Positions 8,987 through 17,125 of a DNA stretch of 64,000 nucleotides are shown here, piece by piece; positions within the stretch are counted from its first letter, which is position 1, and each line of letters begins with the position of its first letter. The translations under genes and the position numbers were made by a program. Source of the stretch: an uncultured Clostridia bacterium (GTDB taxonomy: Bacteria; Bacillota; Clostridia; Oscillospirales; Ruminococcaceae). The stretch spans positions 45,430 through 109,429 of the forward strand of contig CANQJB010000001.1 of NCBI GenBank assembly GCA_947624155.1. Reading direction: 5' to 3'. Below the pieces are notes generated by a model that did not search any database, was not told the DNA's origin, and saw only the letters and a list, made by a program, of their open reading frames with translations.

Positions 8987-9038
8987 CCACAATATGTTGT
9001 ATTTGATACTTGACAATTGACAATATATGCGGTATATT
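8987..9038 (+). promoter_or_regulatory. NrdR box and promoter of nrdD
   Basis: A box CCACAATATGTTGTAT (8987-9002) precedes TTGACA (9010-9015), 17-bp spacer, TATATT (9033-9038). A half-matching second box, ACAATATAT, sits 32 bp downstream over the -10. nrdD therefore appears to have its own NrdR-controlled start besides read-through from nrdG. Confidence 0.7.
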
Positions 9039-9153
9039 AGTAACTGTGCCGCGTGAAAGGGCTGTGAAAATTCCGCCCCGAAAGCGGCCGAACCCATGTA
9101 ATAAGAGCAAATTTATATAAAAAAGCACCGAAAAAGAAAAGGAGACAGAAAAA

Positions 9154-11520
9154 ATGTATAACGTAATCAAAAGAGACGGAAAGATCGTTGACTTCAATAT
9201 CTCGAAGATCTCAAACGCCATCGTGCTCGCCTTTAAGGCCTGCGAAAAGCAGTATAACCAGGACGTCATCGACTTCCTCGCGCTTAAGGTCACCGCCGAC
9301 TTCGAGCCCAAGATCAAGGACGAAAAGATCGCTGTTGAAGATATTCAGGACAGCGTCGAAAGCGTTCTCATCAAATCCGGCTACGACAGCGTCGCGAAGG
9401 CATATATCCTCTACCGCAAGCAGCGTGAAAAGATCCGCAACCTCAACCAGACCGTAGTCAACTATAAAGAGGTCGTCGACAACTATCTCCAGATCAACGA
9501 CTGGCGCGTCAAGGAAAATTCCACTGTCACCTATTCCGTCGGCGGTCTGATTCTCTCCAACTCCGGCGCGATTACCGCCAACTACTGGCTCTCCGAGATC
9601 TATGACCAGGAGATCGCCGACGCTCACCGCAACTGCGATATCCACCTCCACGACCTTTCGATGCTGACCGGCTACTGCGCCGGCTGGAGCCTCAAGCAGC
9701 TCATCAAAGAGGGTCTCGGCGGAATCGAAGGAAAGATCACCTCGAGTCCCGCGAGCCATCTCTCGACCCTCTGCAACCAGATGGTCAACTTCCTCGGAAT
9801 AATGCAGAACGAATGGGCGGGCGCTCAGGCCTTCTCCAGCTTCGACACCTATCTCGCCCCGTTCGTCAAGATCGACAACCTCAGCTATAAAGAGGTCAAG
9901 CAGTGCATTCAGTCCTTTGTCTACGGCGTCAACACCCCCTCACGCTGGGGTACTCAGGCTCCTTTCTCAAACATCACCCTTGACTGGACGGTTCCCGCCG
10001 ACCTCGCCGAGCTGCCCTGCATCGTCGGCGGCAAGGAGCAGGACTTCTGCTATAAGGACTGCAAGAAGGAAATGGACATGGTCAACAAGGCGTTCATCGA
10101 GATAATGATCGAGGGCGACGCCAACGGCCGCGGCTTCCAGTATCCTATCCCGACCTATTCTATCACCCGCGATTTCGACTGGTCCGAGACCGAGAACAAC
10201 AAGCTCCTCTTCGAGATGACCGCGAAATACGGTACTCCTTATTTCTCCAACTACATCAACTCCGATATGGAGCCCTCCGATGTCAGAAGTATGTGCTGCC
10301 GCCTGAGACTCGACCTAAGAGAGCTCAGAAAGAAATCCGGCGGCTTCTTCGGAAGCGGCGAGTCGACCGGCTCTGTCGGCGTCGTGACCATCAATATGCC
10401 GAGAATCGCCTATCTTTCGAAGGACATAAAAGAATTTTATGAGCGCCTCGACAAGCTGATGGATCTCGCCGCCCGCTCCTTAAAGACCAAGAGAACCGTA
10501 ATCACCAAGCTCCTCGACAACGGCCTCTATCCCTATACCAAGCGCTATCTCGGCAATCTCGACAACCACTTCTCGACCATCGGCCTCGTAGGAATGAACG
10601 AAGCCTGCCTCAACGCAAAGTGGCTCAGATGCGACCTGACCGACGAAAGAGGCCAGAGATTCGCTAAAGATGTCCTGAACCATATGCGCGAGCGCCTCTC
10701 CGACTATCAGGAGCTCTACGGCGACCTCTATAACCTCGAGGCGACTCCTGCCGAGTCCACCGCCTATCGCCTTGCAAAGCACGACGTCGAGAAGTATCCC
10801 GACATCATCACCGCTTCGGACGGCACTCCTTACTACACCAACTCATCTCACCTCCCTGTCGGATATACCGACGACATCTTCTCCGCCCTCGACATTCAGG
10901 ACGAGCTCCAGACCCTCTATACCTCCGGAACCGTCTTCCACGCCTTCCTCGGCGAGAAGCTGCCCGACTGGAAGTCCGCGGCTAACCTTGTCCGCAAGAT
11001 TGCCGAAAATTACAGACTTCCTTATTACACCCTCAGCCCGACCTATTCCGTCTGCCGCAACCACGGCTATCTGACCGGCGAGCAGAAGCTCTGCCCGCAT
11101 TGCGGCGAGCCCACCGAGACATACAGCCGCATCACCGGCTACTACCGCCCCGTCAAGGCATGGAACGACGGCAAGGCTCAGGAATTTAAAGACCGCAGAA
11201 CCTATGACATCGCGAACTCGGTTCTCCGCAGAGACGGCGTCGAGTCGAAGGTCGAAATGGGCGAGGCAAAGAGCGATGTCTGCCTTTCCGACGGCGCATA
11301 CCTCTTCACCACCGCCACCTGCCCGAACTGCAAGGTCGTCAAGTCGCTTTTAGACAAGCAGGGCTATCAGTATGAAACTCTTCTTGCCCCCGACAACCGC
11401 GAGCTCTGCGAGGCGTTCGATATCCGTCAGGCTCCGACCCTTGTCGTAGTCAACGGCGGCGAATTTGAAAAGTTTGTCGGCGTCTCCGACATCAAGAAGC
11501 ACGCCACAGTCAGCGCATAA
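9154..11520 (+). CDS. nrdD: Anaerobic ribonucleoside-triphosphate reductase with C-terminal redoxin domain
   Basis: Class III reductase making dNTPs without oxygen. 788 residues. It has an ATP-cone at ~1-95, the barrel with thiyl cysteine in MCC (380-382), and zinc ligands around C634, H637, C647 and C650. The glycyl radical loop is RITGYYRPV with Gly near 662. After the radical domain, residues ~707-788 form a glutaredoxin/thioredoxin-like unit with CPNC at 723-726. Formate-using NrdD1 enzymes lack such a domain, whereas redoxin-dependent NrdD2/NrdD3 forms are known. The following trxB-like gene fits a disulfide-based electron supply. Confidence 0.95.
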   Translation: MYNVIKRDGKIVDFNISKISNAIVLAFKACEKQYNQDVIDFLALKVTADFEPKIKDEKIAVEDIQDSVESVLIKSGYDSVAKAYILYRKQREKIRNLNQTVVNYKEVVDNYLQINDWRVKENSTVTYSVGGLILSNSGAITANYWLSEIYDQEIADAHRNCDIHLHDLSMLTGYCAGWSLKQLIKEGLGGIEGKITSSPASHLSTLCNQMVNFLGIMQNEWAGAQAFSSFDTYLAPFVKIDNLSYKEVKQCIQSFVYGVNTPSRWGTQAPFSNITLDWTVPADLAELPCIVGGKEQDFCYKDCKKEMDMVNKAFIEIMIEGDANGRGFQYPIPTYSITRDFDWSETENNKLLFEMTAKYGTPYFSNYINSDMEPSDVRSMCCRLRLDLRELRKKSGGFFGSGESTGSVGVVTINMPRIAYLSKDIKEFYERLDKLMDLAARSLKTKRTVITKLLDNGLYPYTKRYLGNLDNHFSTIGLVGMNEACLNAKWLRCDLTDERGQRFAKDVLNHMRERLSDYQELYGDLYNLEATPAESTAYRLAKHDVEKYPDIITASDGTPYYTNSSHLPVGYTDDIFSALDIQDELQTLYTSGTVFHAFLGEKLPDWKSAANLVRKIAENYRLPYYTLSPTYSVCRNHGYLTGEQKLCPHCGEPTETYSRITGYYRPVKAWNDGKAQEFKDRRTYDIANSVLRRDGVESKVEMGEAKSDVCLSDGAYLFTTATCPNCKVVKSLLDKQGYQYETLLAPDNRELCEAFDIRQAPTLVVVNGGEFEKFVGVSDIKKHATVSA

Positions 11521-11533
11521 ATAACGGTATCAT

Positions 11534-11564
11534 CTCAGGGAGCCTGAACATCGGGCTCCCTGAG
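11534..11564 (+). other. Intercistronic hairpin between nrdD and trxB
   Basis: A perfect 11-bp stem, CTCAGGGAGCC with GGCTCCCTGAG, 9-nt loop, and no T-run after it. It is better read as an mRNA-stability or processing hairpin than as a terminator, leaving trxB in the nrd transcript. Confidence 0.55.
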
Positions 11565-11599
11565 AAAGCTGTCATAAAACATTGGATTAAGGTGAGCGA

Positions 11600-12505
11600 A
11601 TGTACGATATAATCATAATCGGCGGAGGCCCCGCCGGTCTGACCGCCGCGCTCTATGCTCTCAGGGCAAATAAAAGCGTGCTGGTGATCGAAAAGGCCGC
11701 TTTCGGCGGGCAGATAACCTTTTCGCCGAAGGTTGAGAATATCCCCGGGCTTCCCGCACTTTCGGGGAACGATTTTGCGGCAGCCCTTGTCGACCAGGTG
11801 CTTGAGCTCGGCGCTGAGTTAGAACCCGCCGAGGTCACAGGCCTGAAAACAGACGGGGGAGTCAAAACAGTCGTCACCGACGACGGGGATTATTCCGCAA
11901 AAGCGGTCATAATCGCAACCGGCGCCCGCCACCGCAGACTCGGCGTCCCCGGCGAAGAGGAGCTTATCGGCAGCGGAATATCCTTCTGCGCCGTTTGCGA
12001 CGGAGCCTTTTATCAGGGAAAGAGGGTCGGCGTTGTCGGCGGAGGAAACTCCGCTCTCCAAGAGGCGCTTCTGCTCTCAGACCTCGCCGAAAAGGTGATG
12101 GTGATCCAGAATCTCGATTTTCTGACCGGTGAAAAGAAGCTCTGCGACGCACTTTCCGAGCGCAAAAACGTCGAGGTGATCCTCGGCCACACCGTCGCCG
12201 GATTTATGGGCGAAGGCTCGCTCAGCGGCGTCGTGATCGAAAACGCTTCGGGAGAAAAGCGCGAGGTCCCGCTTGAGGGACTTTTCGTTGCGATCGGACT
12301 TCTGCCCCAAAACGAGATCTTCTCGGATATAATTGAGCTCGACCCTGCCGGCTATGCCAAGTCCGGCGAAAACTGCCTGACCGCCGCCGAGGGGATCTTT
12401 GTCGCCGGCGACTGCCGCACAAAGAACGTCCGTCAGGTGACAACCGCCGCCGCCGACGGCGCCGTCGCCGCCCTCGCCGCCTGTGCCTATATCGACGGCA
12501 GGTAA
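11600..12505 (+). CDS. trxB: Thioredoxin reductase-like flavoprotein
   Basis: 301 residues with the N-terminal FAD motif GGGPAGLTAA, redox pair C130-C133 in CAVCDGAF, an NAD(P)-binding GGGNSA and the C-terminal VAGDCR FAD contact. This is the standard TrxB layout at slightly below usual length. The position 80 bp after nrdD suggests it reduces the CPNC disulfide of the NrdD redoxin domain. It could instead serve a general thioredoxin. The electron donor (NADPH or ferredoxin) is not decided by sequence reading. Confidence 0.9.
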   Translation: MYDIIIIGGGPAGLTAALYALRANKSVLVIEKAAFGGQITFSPKVENIPGLPALSGNDFAAALVDQVLELGAELEPAEVTGLKTDGGVKTVVTDDGDYSAKAVIIATGARHRRLGVPGEEELIGSGISFCAVCDGAFYQGKRVGVVGGGNSALQEALLLSDLAEKVMVIQNLDFLTGEKKLCDALSERKNVEVILGHTVAGFMGEGSLSGVVIENASGEKREVPLEGLFVAIGLLPQNEIFSDIIELDPAGYAKSGENCLTAAEGIFVAGDCRTKNVRQVTTAAADGAVAALAACAYIDGR

Positions 12506-12543
12506 TAACTCAGCCACCCCGCTTCATTTACTATATTGGAAAT

Positions 12544-12577
12544 TCGCTTGTTCTCAGGAGCAGGCGATTTTCTTTTT
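12544..12577 (+). terminator. Terminator of the nrd operon
   Basis: A 10-bp stem with a TCAG loop, followed by TTTTCTTTTT. The rest of the gap to 12660 shows no further feature. Confidence 0.8.
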
Positions 12578-12663
12578 GAGGAGGGCGAGTTACGTCCCAG
12601 CGCAGTCTTGTGCATAACCCTGCCGCTTAAATAATGCGTGCAGAATAGACACATCAAACAAAA

Positions 12664-12687
12664 ATCCCCTTATTCAGGGGGGTTTTT
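12664..12687 (-). terminator. Terminator after the LacI-type gene
   Basis: A CCCC/GGGG hairpin with A-run on one side and T-run on the other. It can act on the minus strand right after the regulator stop codon and may also stop plus-strand transcription. Confidence 0.7.
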
Positions 12688-13700
12688 CATTTTATGACCG
12701 ATTTTCGCTTAACAAGCTTAGTTGAAATCTCAATTTTTAAGGGGTGCGCTCCCTTATCCGCGATTATCTGCGCGAGCCGCTCGACCGCGATTTTTCCGAG
12801 ATAATCTTTAGGAACATTTACCGTCGAAAGCGGCGGGTTCAGATAGGTGCAGAACGGCATATCGTCGAATCCGACTATCGATACGTCCTCGGGGATTTTA
12901 TACCCCTTTTCGAGCAACGCTTTCATAGCCCCTGCGGCGATGTTGTCGTTGTCCGCAAAGTAGCCTGCGACGGGCTTTTCGCCCTGCTCCAGAAAGTCGA
13001 GCATATCGCGGTAAGCGCCGTTCAAAGACGGGGTCAGGCGAATGACCGGCGAGCGCGAAGCACTCAGTCCGGCTGCCCGAACCGCGCTGAAAAATCCGTC
13101 GGCGCGCTCATCGAAATTGCCAATCTGATAGGACGATTTCAGGTAGCCCGGCTGCCCTTTAATGCGCTTTATCAGGTGCTCGGTGGCGGTGAATGTACCC
13201 TGAAAATTGTTGATGATAACGCAGTCATAAGGTATCACGTGAAAGTAGGTGTCAAGGACGACGATAGGCGCGTTGATCCTCTCAAACGGCGCAAAATCGG
13301 CGCTTTTCATCTCCGTGCCGAGCAGGATCATGCCGTCGTAGATCGGCAGGGCGTCGATTTGTTTTTCTATCTCGCCGTCGTCGTAAAGGTAGCTGATATG
13401 CAGACGATATTTCAGCGTTTTACAAGCGCTCTCGATGCCCTCGGTGAGTTGGTTGAAAAACGGCGTGTCCGCGACAATCGCGCCGTGTTTTTTGTAGATT
13501 GCAAAGGTGATGCTGCCGCGAGGCGGGATTGCCGAGGCCTTTTCGGCGATCCTTGAAAAGTCGTAACCATGCGCTTTTGCGGTCTCAATCACACGATTTT
13601 TTGTTGCAGTGCTGACCCCCGGTTTTCAGTTGAGAGCCATAGAAACCGCCGCCTCCGAGATGCCCAAAAGATTGGCCAACTCCTTGGAAGTTATTGACAT
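12687..13700 (-). pseudogene. LacI-family regulator with in-frame TGA in its DNA-binding domain
   Basis: From the ATG at 13700 (good AAAGGGG site) the sequence reads MSITSKELANLLGISEAAV and onwards as a perfect LacI helix-turn-helix. Codon 25 (13626-13628) is TGA where homologues have Gly or Asn in ALNxKPGVS. The frame then continues undisturbed through the hinge and a sugar-binding periplasmic-type domain to 12687. The gene's own stop is also TGA, so recoding is unlikely. A GTG at 13592 could yield a protein without its DNA-binding head. It was probably the regulator of the divergent glycosidase gene. Confidence 0.85.
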
Positions 13701-13722
13701 AAAATCGCCCCTTTCAAGGATT

Positions 13723-13751
13723 ATTATATACCGTGAGGTGAATTTAGTCAA
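13723..13751 (-). promoter_or_regulatory. Promoter of the LacI-type gene
   Basis: TTGACT, 17-bp spacer, TATAAT on the minus strand, ending about 23 bp before the start codon at 13700. Confidence 0.75.
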
Positions 13752-13766
13752 GAATTTCTTAAAATC

Positions 13767-13808
13767 GCTGAATTAGTTCTTGAAATTCAGCTCCGTGCGG
13801 GTTATAAT
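13767..13808 (+). promoter_or_regulatory. Glycosidase promoter with inverted-repeat operator
   Basis: TTGAAA (13780), 17-bp spacer, TATAAT (13803). The inverted repeat GCTGAATT (13767-13774)/AATTCAGC (13784-13791) overlaps the -35, and a smaller AAGAA-T-TTCTT palindrome lies at 13750-13760. The placement suits a repressor site for the neighbouring LacI protein. Confidence 0.6.
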
Positions 13809-13834
13809 ACAGAAAAACCTTTGGAGGTGCTGCA

Positions 13835-15333
13835 ATGAAATACACTGAAAGAGTTGAAAAATGGGGCGTTTTGAGGCATCTTTTGCCGGAAAGACCGTCG
13901 GCAACCCCTTTACCGATTACCGCATAACCGCCGAATTTGAATGCGGCGGCGATAAAAAAACCGTCGCCGGGTTCTATGACGGCGGGGGAGTTTATAAAGT
14001 GCGGTTTATGCCGCCGCGTGAGGGCAAATACCGCTTTTCGGTCTCCGGCGATTTTTCCGACGAAAAGTATTCCGGCGAATTTTTGGTGACGTCCCCCGCG
14101 GCCGAAAACCACGGCCCGGTCAGCGTTCATAACACCTTCCATTTCGCCTACGCTGACGGCACGCCTTACTACCCGATCGGTACGACCTGCTACGTCTGGG
14201 AGCTTCAGAGTGACGAACTCATCGCCCAAACGCTCGAATCTCTTAAAAATTCGCCGTTCAACAAAATCCGCTTCTGCATTTTCCCGAAGAGCTATTGCTA
14301 TAATTCCCGCGAGCCGCGCTCCTACCCATACGAAGGAACGCCGGTCGACGGAAGCCTAGTAAACGAGGACAATGTCTGGGGTTTCGGCCCCGATTCAAAG
14401 GGCAATTGCTGGAATTTTTCGCGTTTCAATCCCGAGCATTTTGAACATATAGAAGGCTGCATACTCGCGCTCCAAAAGCTCGGCATCGAGGCCGATATAA
14501 TCCTTTTCCACCCCTATGACCGCTGGGGCTTCTCTACTATGACCGCCGAACAGAACGAACTCTATCTGCGCTATGCCGCCGCGCGGTTTTCAGCTTTCCG
14601 AAATGTCTGGTGGTCCTTTGCAAACGAGTATGATTTCATAAAGAGCAAGACTGTTGACGACTGGGAGCGCTTTGCGGAAATAATCGTCGAGAGCGACCCA
14701 TATAACCACCTGCGCTCGATACATAACGGCGTGCAGTTTTATGACCACACCCGCCCGTGGGTGACGCATTGCAGCGTTCAGCGCTCGCCGGAGGGTACCG
14801 CCGACTGGCGCAGAACATACCGCAAGCCGATAGTGATAGACGAAATGCAGTACGAGGGCAACATTCAGTACGCCTGGGGCAACATCTCCGCACAGGAGCT
14901 TGTAAAACGGCACTGGGAGGCTCTTTGCCGAGGCGGCTACGGCGGACACGGCGAGACCTATGTCGGCGAAAATCTCTGGTGGGCTCACGGCGGAGAGCTT
15001 AAAGGCGAAAGCACTGCTAGAATCGCATTCATGCGGAAAATTCTTGAAGATACTCCCGCAGGCGGCTTAAAGCCCAAGCAGATGGAGTGGGACGAGATCT
15101 GCGCCGTTCCGGAGGACGAAAAGCTCGAAAAAGAGAGTGGCTACCACCTGTTTTACTACGGAATCAACCGCCCGTCCTTCAGGTGGTATCGCATCGACGA
15201 TGAGAACCGGTACAGCGTTGAAGTTATTGACACCTGGAACATGACCGTCACAAAACTCGGCGAGTTTAAGGGGAGATTCAGGGTAGACCTCCCGGGCAGG
15301 GAATACATGGCGGTGAGGGTGAGAAAGGTGTAA
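13835..15333 (+). pseudogene. DUF5060/DUF4038 glycoside hydrolase, single-base frameshift
   Basis: The long frame from 13861 encodes a DUF5060-like beta domain (GNPFTDYRITAEFE, GFYDGGGVYKVRFMP) and an apiosidase-like DUF4038 barrel (YYPIGTTCYVW, FHPYDRWGF, VWWSFANEYD, PIVIDEMQYEG). The well-placed start is the ATG at 13835 after TTTGGAGG. Its frame reads MKYTERVEKWGV and then shifts at the T-run 13869-13872. One extra T would join it to FEASFAGKTVGNPF as in homologues. The gene is therefore broken, or a base is missing in the assembly. Initiation at 13861 would lack a proper RBS. Confidence 0.82.
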
Positions 15334-15376
15334 TAGTTTTGAACGTATAAAGTTTTATGCAAGAATTTAAAATAAA

Positions 15377-15403
15377 GCCGTAGTATGGGTGACATACTAC
15401 GGC
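15377..15403. terminator. Bidirectional terminator between glycosidase and asnB
   Basis: A perfect 11-bp stem GCCGTAGTATG/CATACTACGGC with a 5-nt loop, flanked by T-rich DNA on both strands. It serves two converging genes. Confidence 0.8.
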
Positions 15404-15425
15404 ATATTTTATAATTTTTATGACT

Positions 15426-17000
15426 TTACTTCCCACTATCTCCATAGTTAGAAAGCACCCTTGCCGACGGGTCGTCGACGTCGCAGCCCTGCCATTCTTT
15501 GTTCGGCATCCAGAACCCGACGATCATTTGCGACTGCCCGGGGTAATACTTTTCAAAGATCTCGCGGTATAAAAGCGACTCCTTTGTGAACGGCTGAGCG
15601 TGGCGATATTTTTCCCTGAGCCGCTCAAATTCCTCATCGGTGTAGCAATTCTCGGCATATTCCTTGAGATAATCTACCATCGAGTGGCCGACAGCGTCCG
15701 AAAACGCCGCCTTTTCGCGATACAGAATATCATGCGGCAAATAGTCTCCTTCCTCAAACGCCTTGCGGAGAAGATATTTTCCCTTGTTATATTTATTGAG
15801 CTTCAGCTCGGGGTCTATCGACATCACATATTCTACAAACGCAATATCCCCGAAAGGAACTCTCGCTTCGAGGGAGTTGACCGAAATGCAGCGGTCTGCG
15901 CGCAGAACGTCATACATATTCAGCTCTCTGATCCTCTTTTGCGCCTCTTTCTGGAACGCCTCCGCCGAGGGCGCAAAATCGGTGTATTTATACCCGAAAA
16001 GCTCGTCCGAGATCTCGCCGGTCAGAATTACTCTGATGTCTGTCTGCTCGTGGATCGCCTTGCAGACAAGATACATTCCGATGCTGGCGCGGATAGTTGT
16101 GATGTCAAATGTTCCGAGAAGCTCGACAACTCTTTCGAGCGAGGCGAGAACGTCTTCCTTTGATATGATTACCTCGGTGTGCTCGCTGCCGATATAGTCC
16201 GCGACCTGTTTTGCATATTTTAGGTCGATAGCGTCGCCGCTCATCCCGATTGAAAATGTTCTGATCGGCTTTTCAGACTCTCTCTGCGCAACCGCGCAGA
16301 CTAGCGAGCTGTCCAGCCCTCCGCTCAGAAGATAGCCGACCTTCGCGTCGGCGACAAGCCGCTTTCTGATCCCTTCGGTTAAAAGGTCATGGATCTTCTT
16401 AACAGCCTGATCCAGCCCGTCGGGGGAATATTCACTGACGTCCGCGATGTCGTTATATAATACGAACTCTCCGTCCTTATAGTAATGTCCGGGCGGGAAG
16501 GGGAGTATCTTGTCACACAGCCCGACAAGGTTTTTCGGCTCGCTCGCGAAGCAGATTTCGCCGTGGTGATAGCCGTAATAAAGCGGTCTTATTCCGATCG
16601 GGTCTCGCGCGGCGATAAATTCGTCCGTGTCGCCGTCATATATTATCAGCGCGAACTCCGCGTCGAGCATCTTAAACATCTCAACGCCGTATTCAAAATA
16701 CATCGGCAGAAGAATTTCGCAGTCGGAGCCGCTGACAAAGCTGTATTTTTTGCTCAGCTCCGCCTTGAGCTTTTCAAAGCCGTAGATCTCGCCGTTGCAG
16801 ACGATATAGCTGCCGCTGCGCTCGAACGGCTGCATACCCTCGGGGTGAAGCCCCATTATCGCGAGACGGTGAAACCCGAGTATTCCCTTTCCCGCGGCGA
16901 CAGTTCTCGTATCGTCGGGGCCGCGCGATTTCGTTCTCTCGAACCCCTCGCGGAAAAGCCTCATATCAACCTCGCCGCAGCAGCCGATTATAGAACACAT
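15426..17000 (-). CDS. asnB: Asparagine synthase, glutamine-hydrolysing (AsnB)
   Basis: Makes asparagine from aspartate, ATP and glutamine. 524 residues. The catalytic Cys2 is in MCSIIGCCG. The class II amidotransferase half runs to ~190, followed by the synthetase half with the ATP pyrophosphatase motif LLSGGLDSSLV near 230. The RBS GAAAGG lies before the start. It lies 125 bp downstream of amt on the same strand, so it can be co-transcribed with the nitrogen genes upstream. Confidence 0.95.
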   Translation of the reverse strand: MCSIIGCCGEVDMRLFREGFERTKSRGPDDTRTVAAGKGILGFHRLAIMGLHPEGMQPFERSGSYIVCNGEIYGFEKLKAELSKKYSFVSGSDCEILLPMYFEYGVEMFKMLDAEFALIIYDGDTDEFIAARDPIGIRPLYYGYHHGEICFASEPKNLVGLCDKILPFPPGHYYKDGEFVLYNDIADVSEYSPDGLDQAVKKIHDLLTEGIRKRLVADAKVGYLLSGGLDSSLVCAVAQRESEKPIRTFSIGMSGDAIDLKYAKQVADYIGSEHTEVIISKEDVLASLERVVELLGTFDITTIRASIGMYLVCKAIHEQTDIRVILTGEISDELFGYKYTDFAPSAEAFQKEAQKRIRELNMYDVLRADRCISVNSLEARVPFGDIAFVEYVMSIDPELKLNKYNKGKYLLRKAFEEGDYLPHDILYREKAAFSDAVGHSMVDYLKEYAENCYTDEEFERLREKYRHAQPFTKESLLYREIFEKYYPGQSQMIVGFWMPNKEWQGCDVDDPSARVLSNYGDSGK

Positions 17001-17037
17001 ATCAATCTATCCTTTCAAACCGCATTCCTGTATGCCC

Positions 17038-17072
17038 CTGCCCCGGCGCGCCTGATTTGACGTCCGGGGCAG
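17038..17072 (-). other. Hairpin between amt and asnB
   Basis: A 9-bp perfect stem CTGCCCCGG/CCGGGGCAG with a 17-nt loop and no T-run. It may be a processing or stability element in the amt-asnB transcript. Confidence 0.45.
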
Positions 17073-17125
17073 GAACCATCACTCTTTATAACAGGAGAAG
17101 CTGGCAAATTTTAAATCCGGGGGAG

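Noticed and set aside
13626..13628. Recoding of TGA as Gly, Trp or selenocysteine in the LacI gene
   Set aside because: The same gene and many neighbours end with TGA as a normal stop. No selenocysteine-type hairpin is evident and the residue is in a DNA-binding helix. A nonsense mutation or sequence error is simpler.
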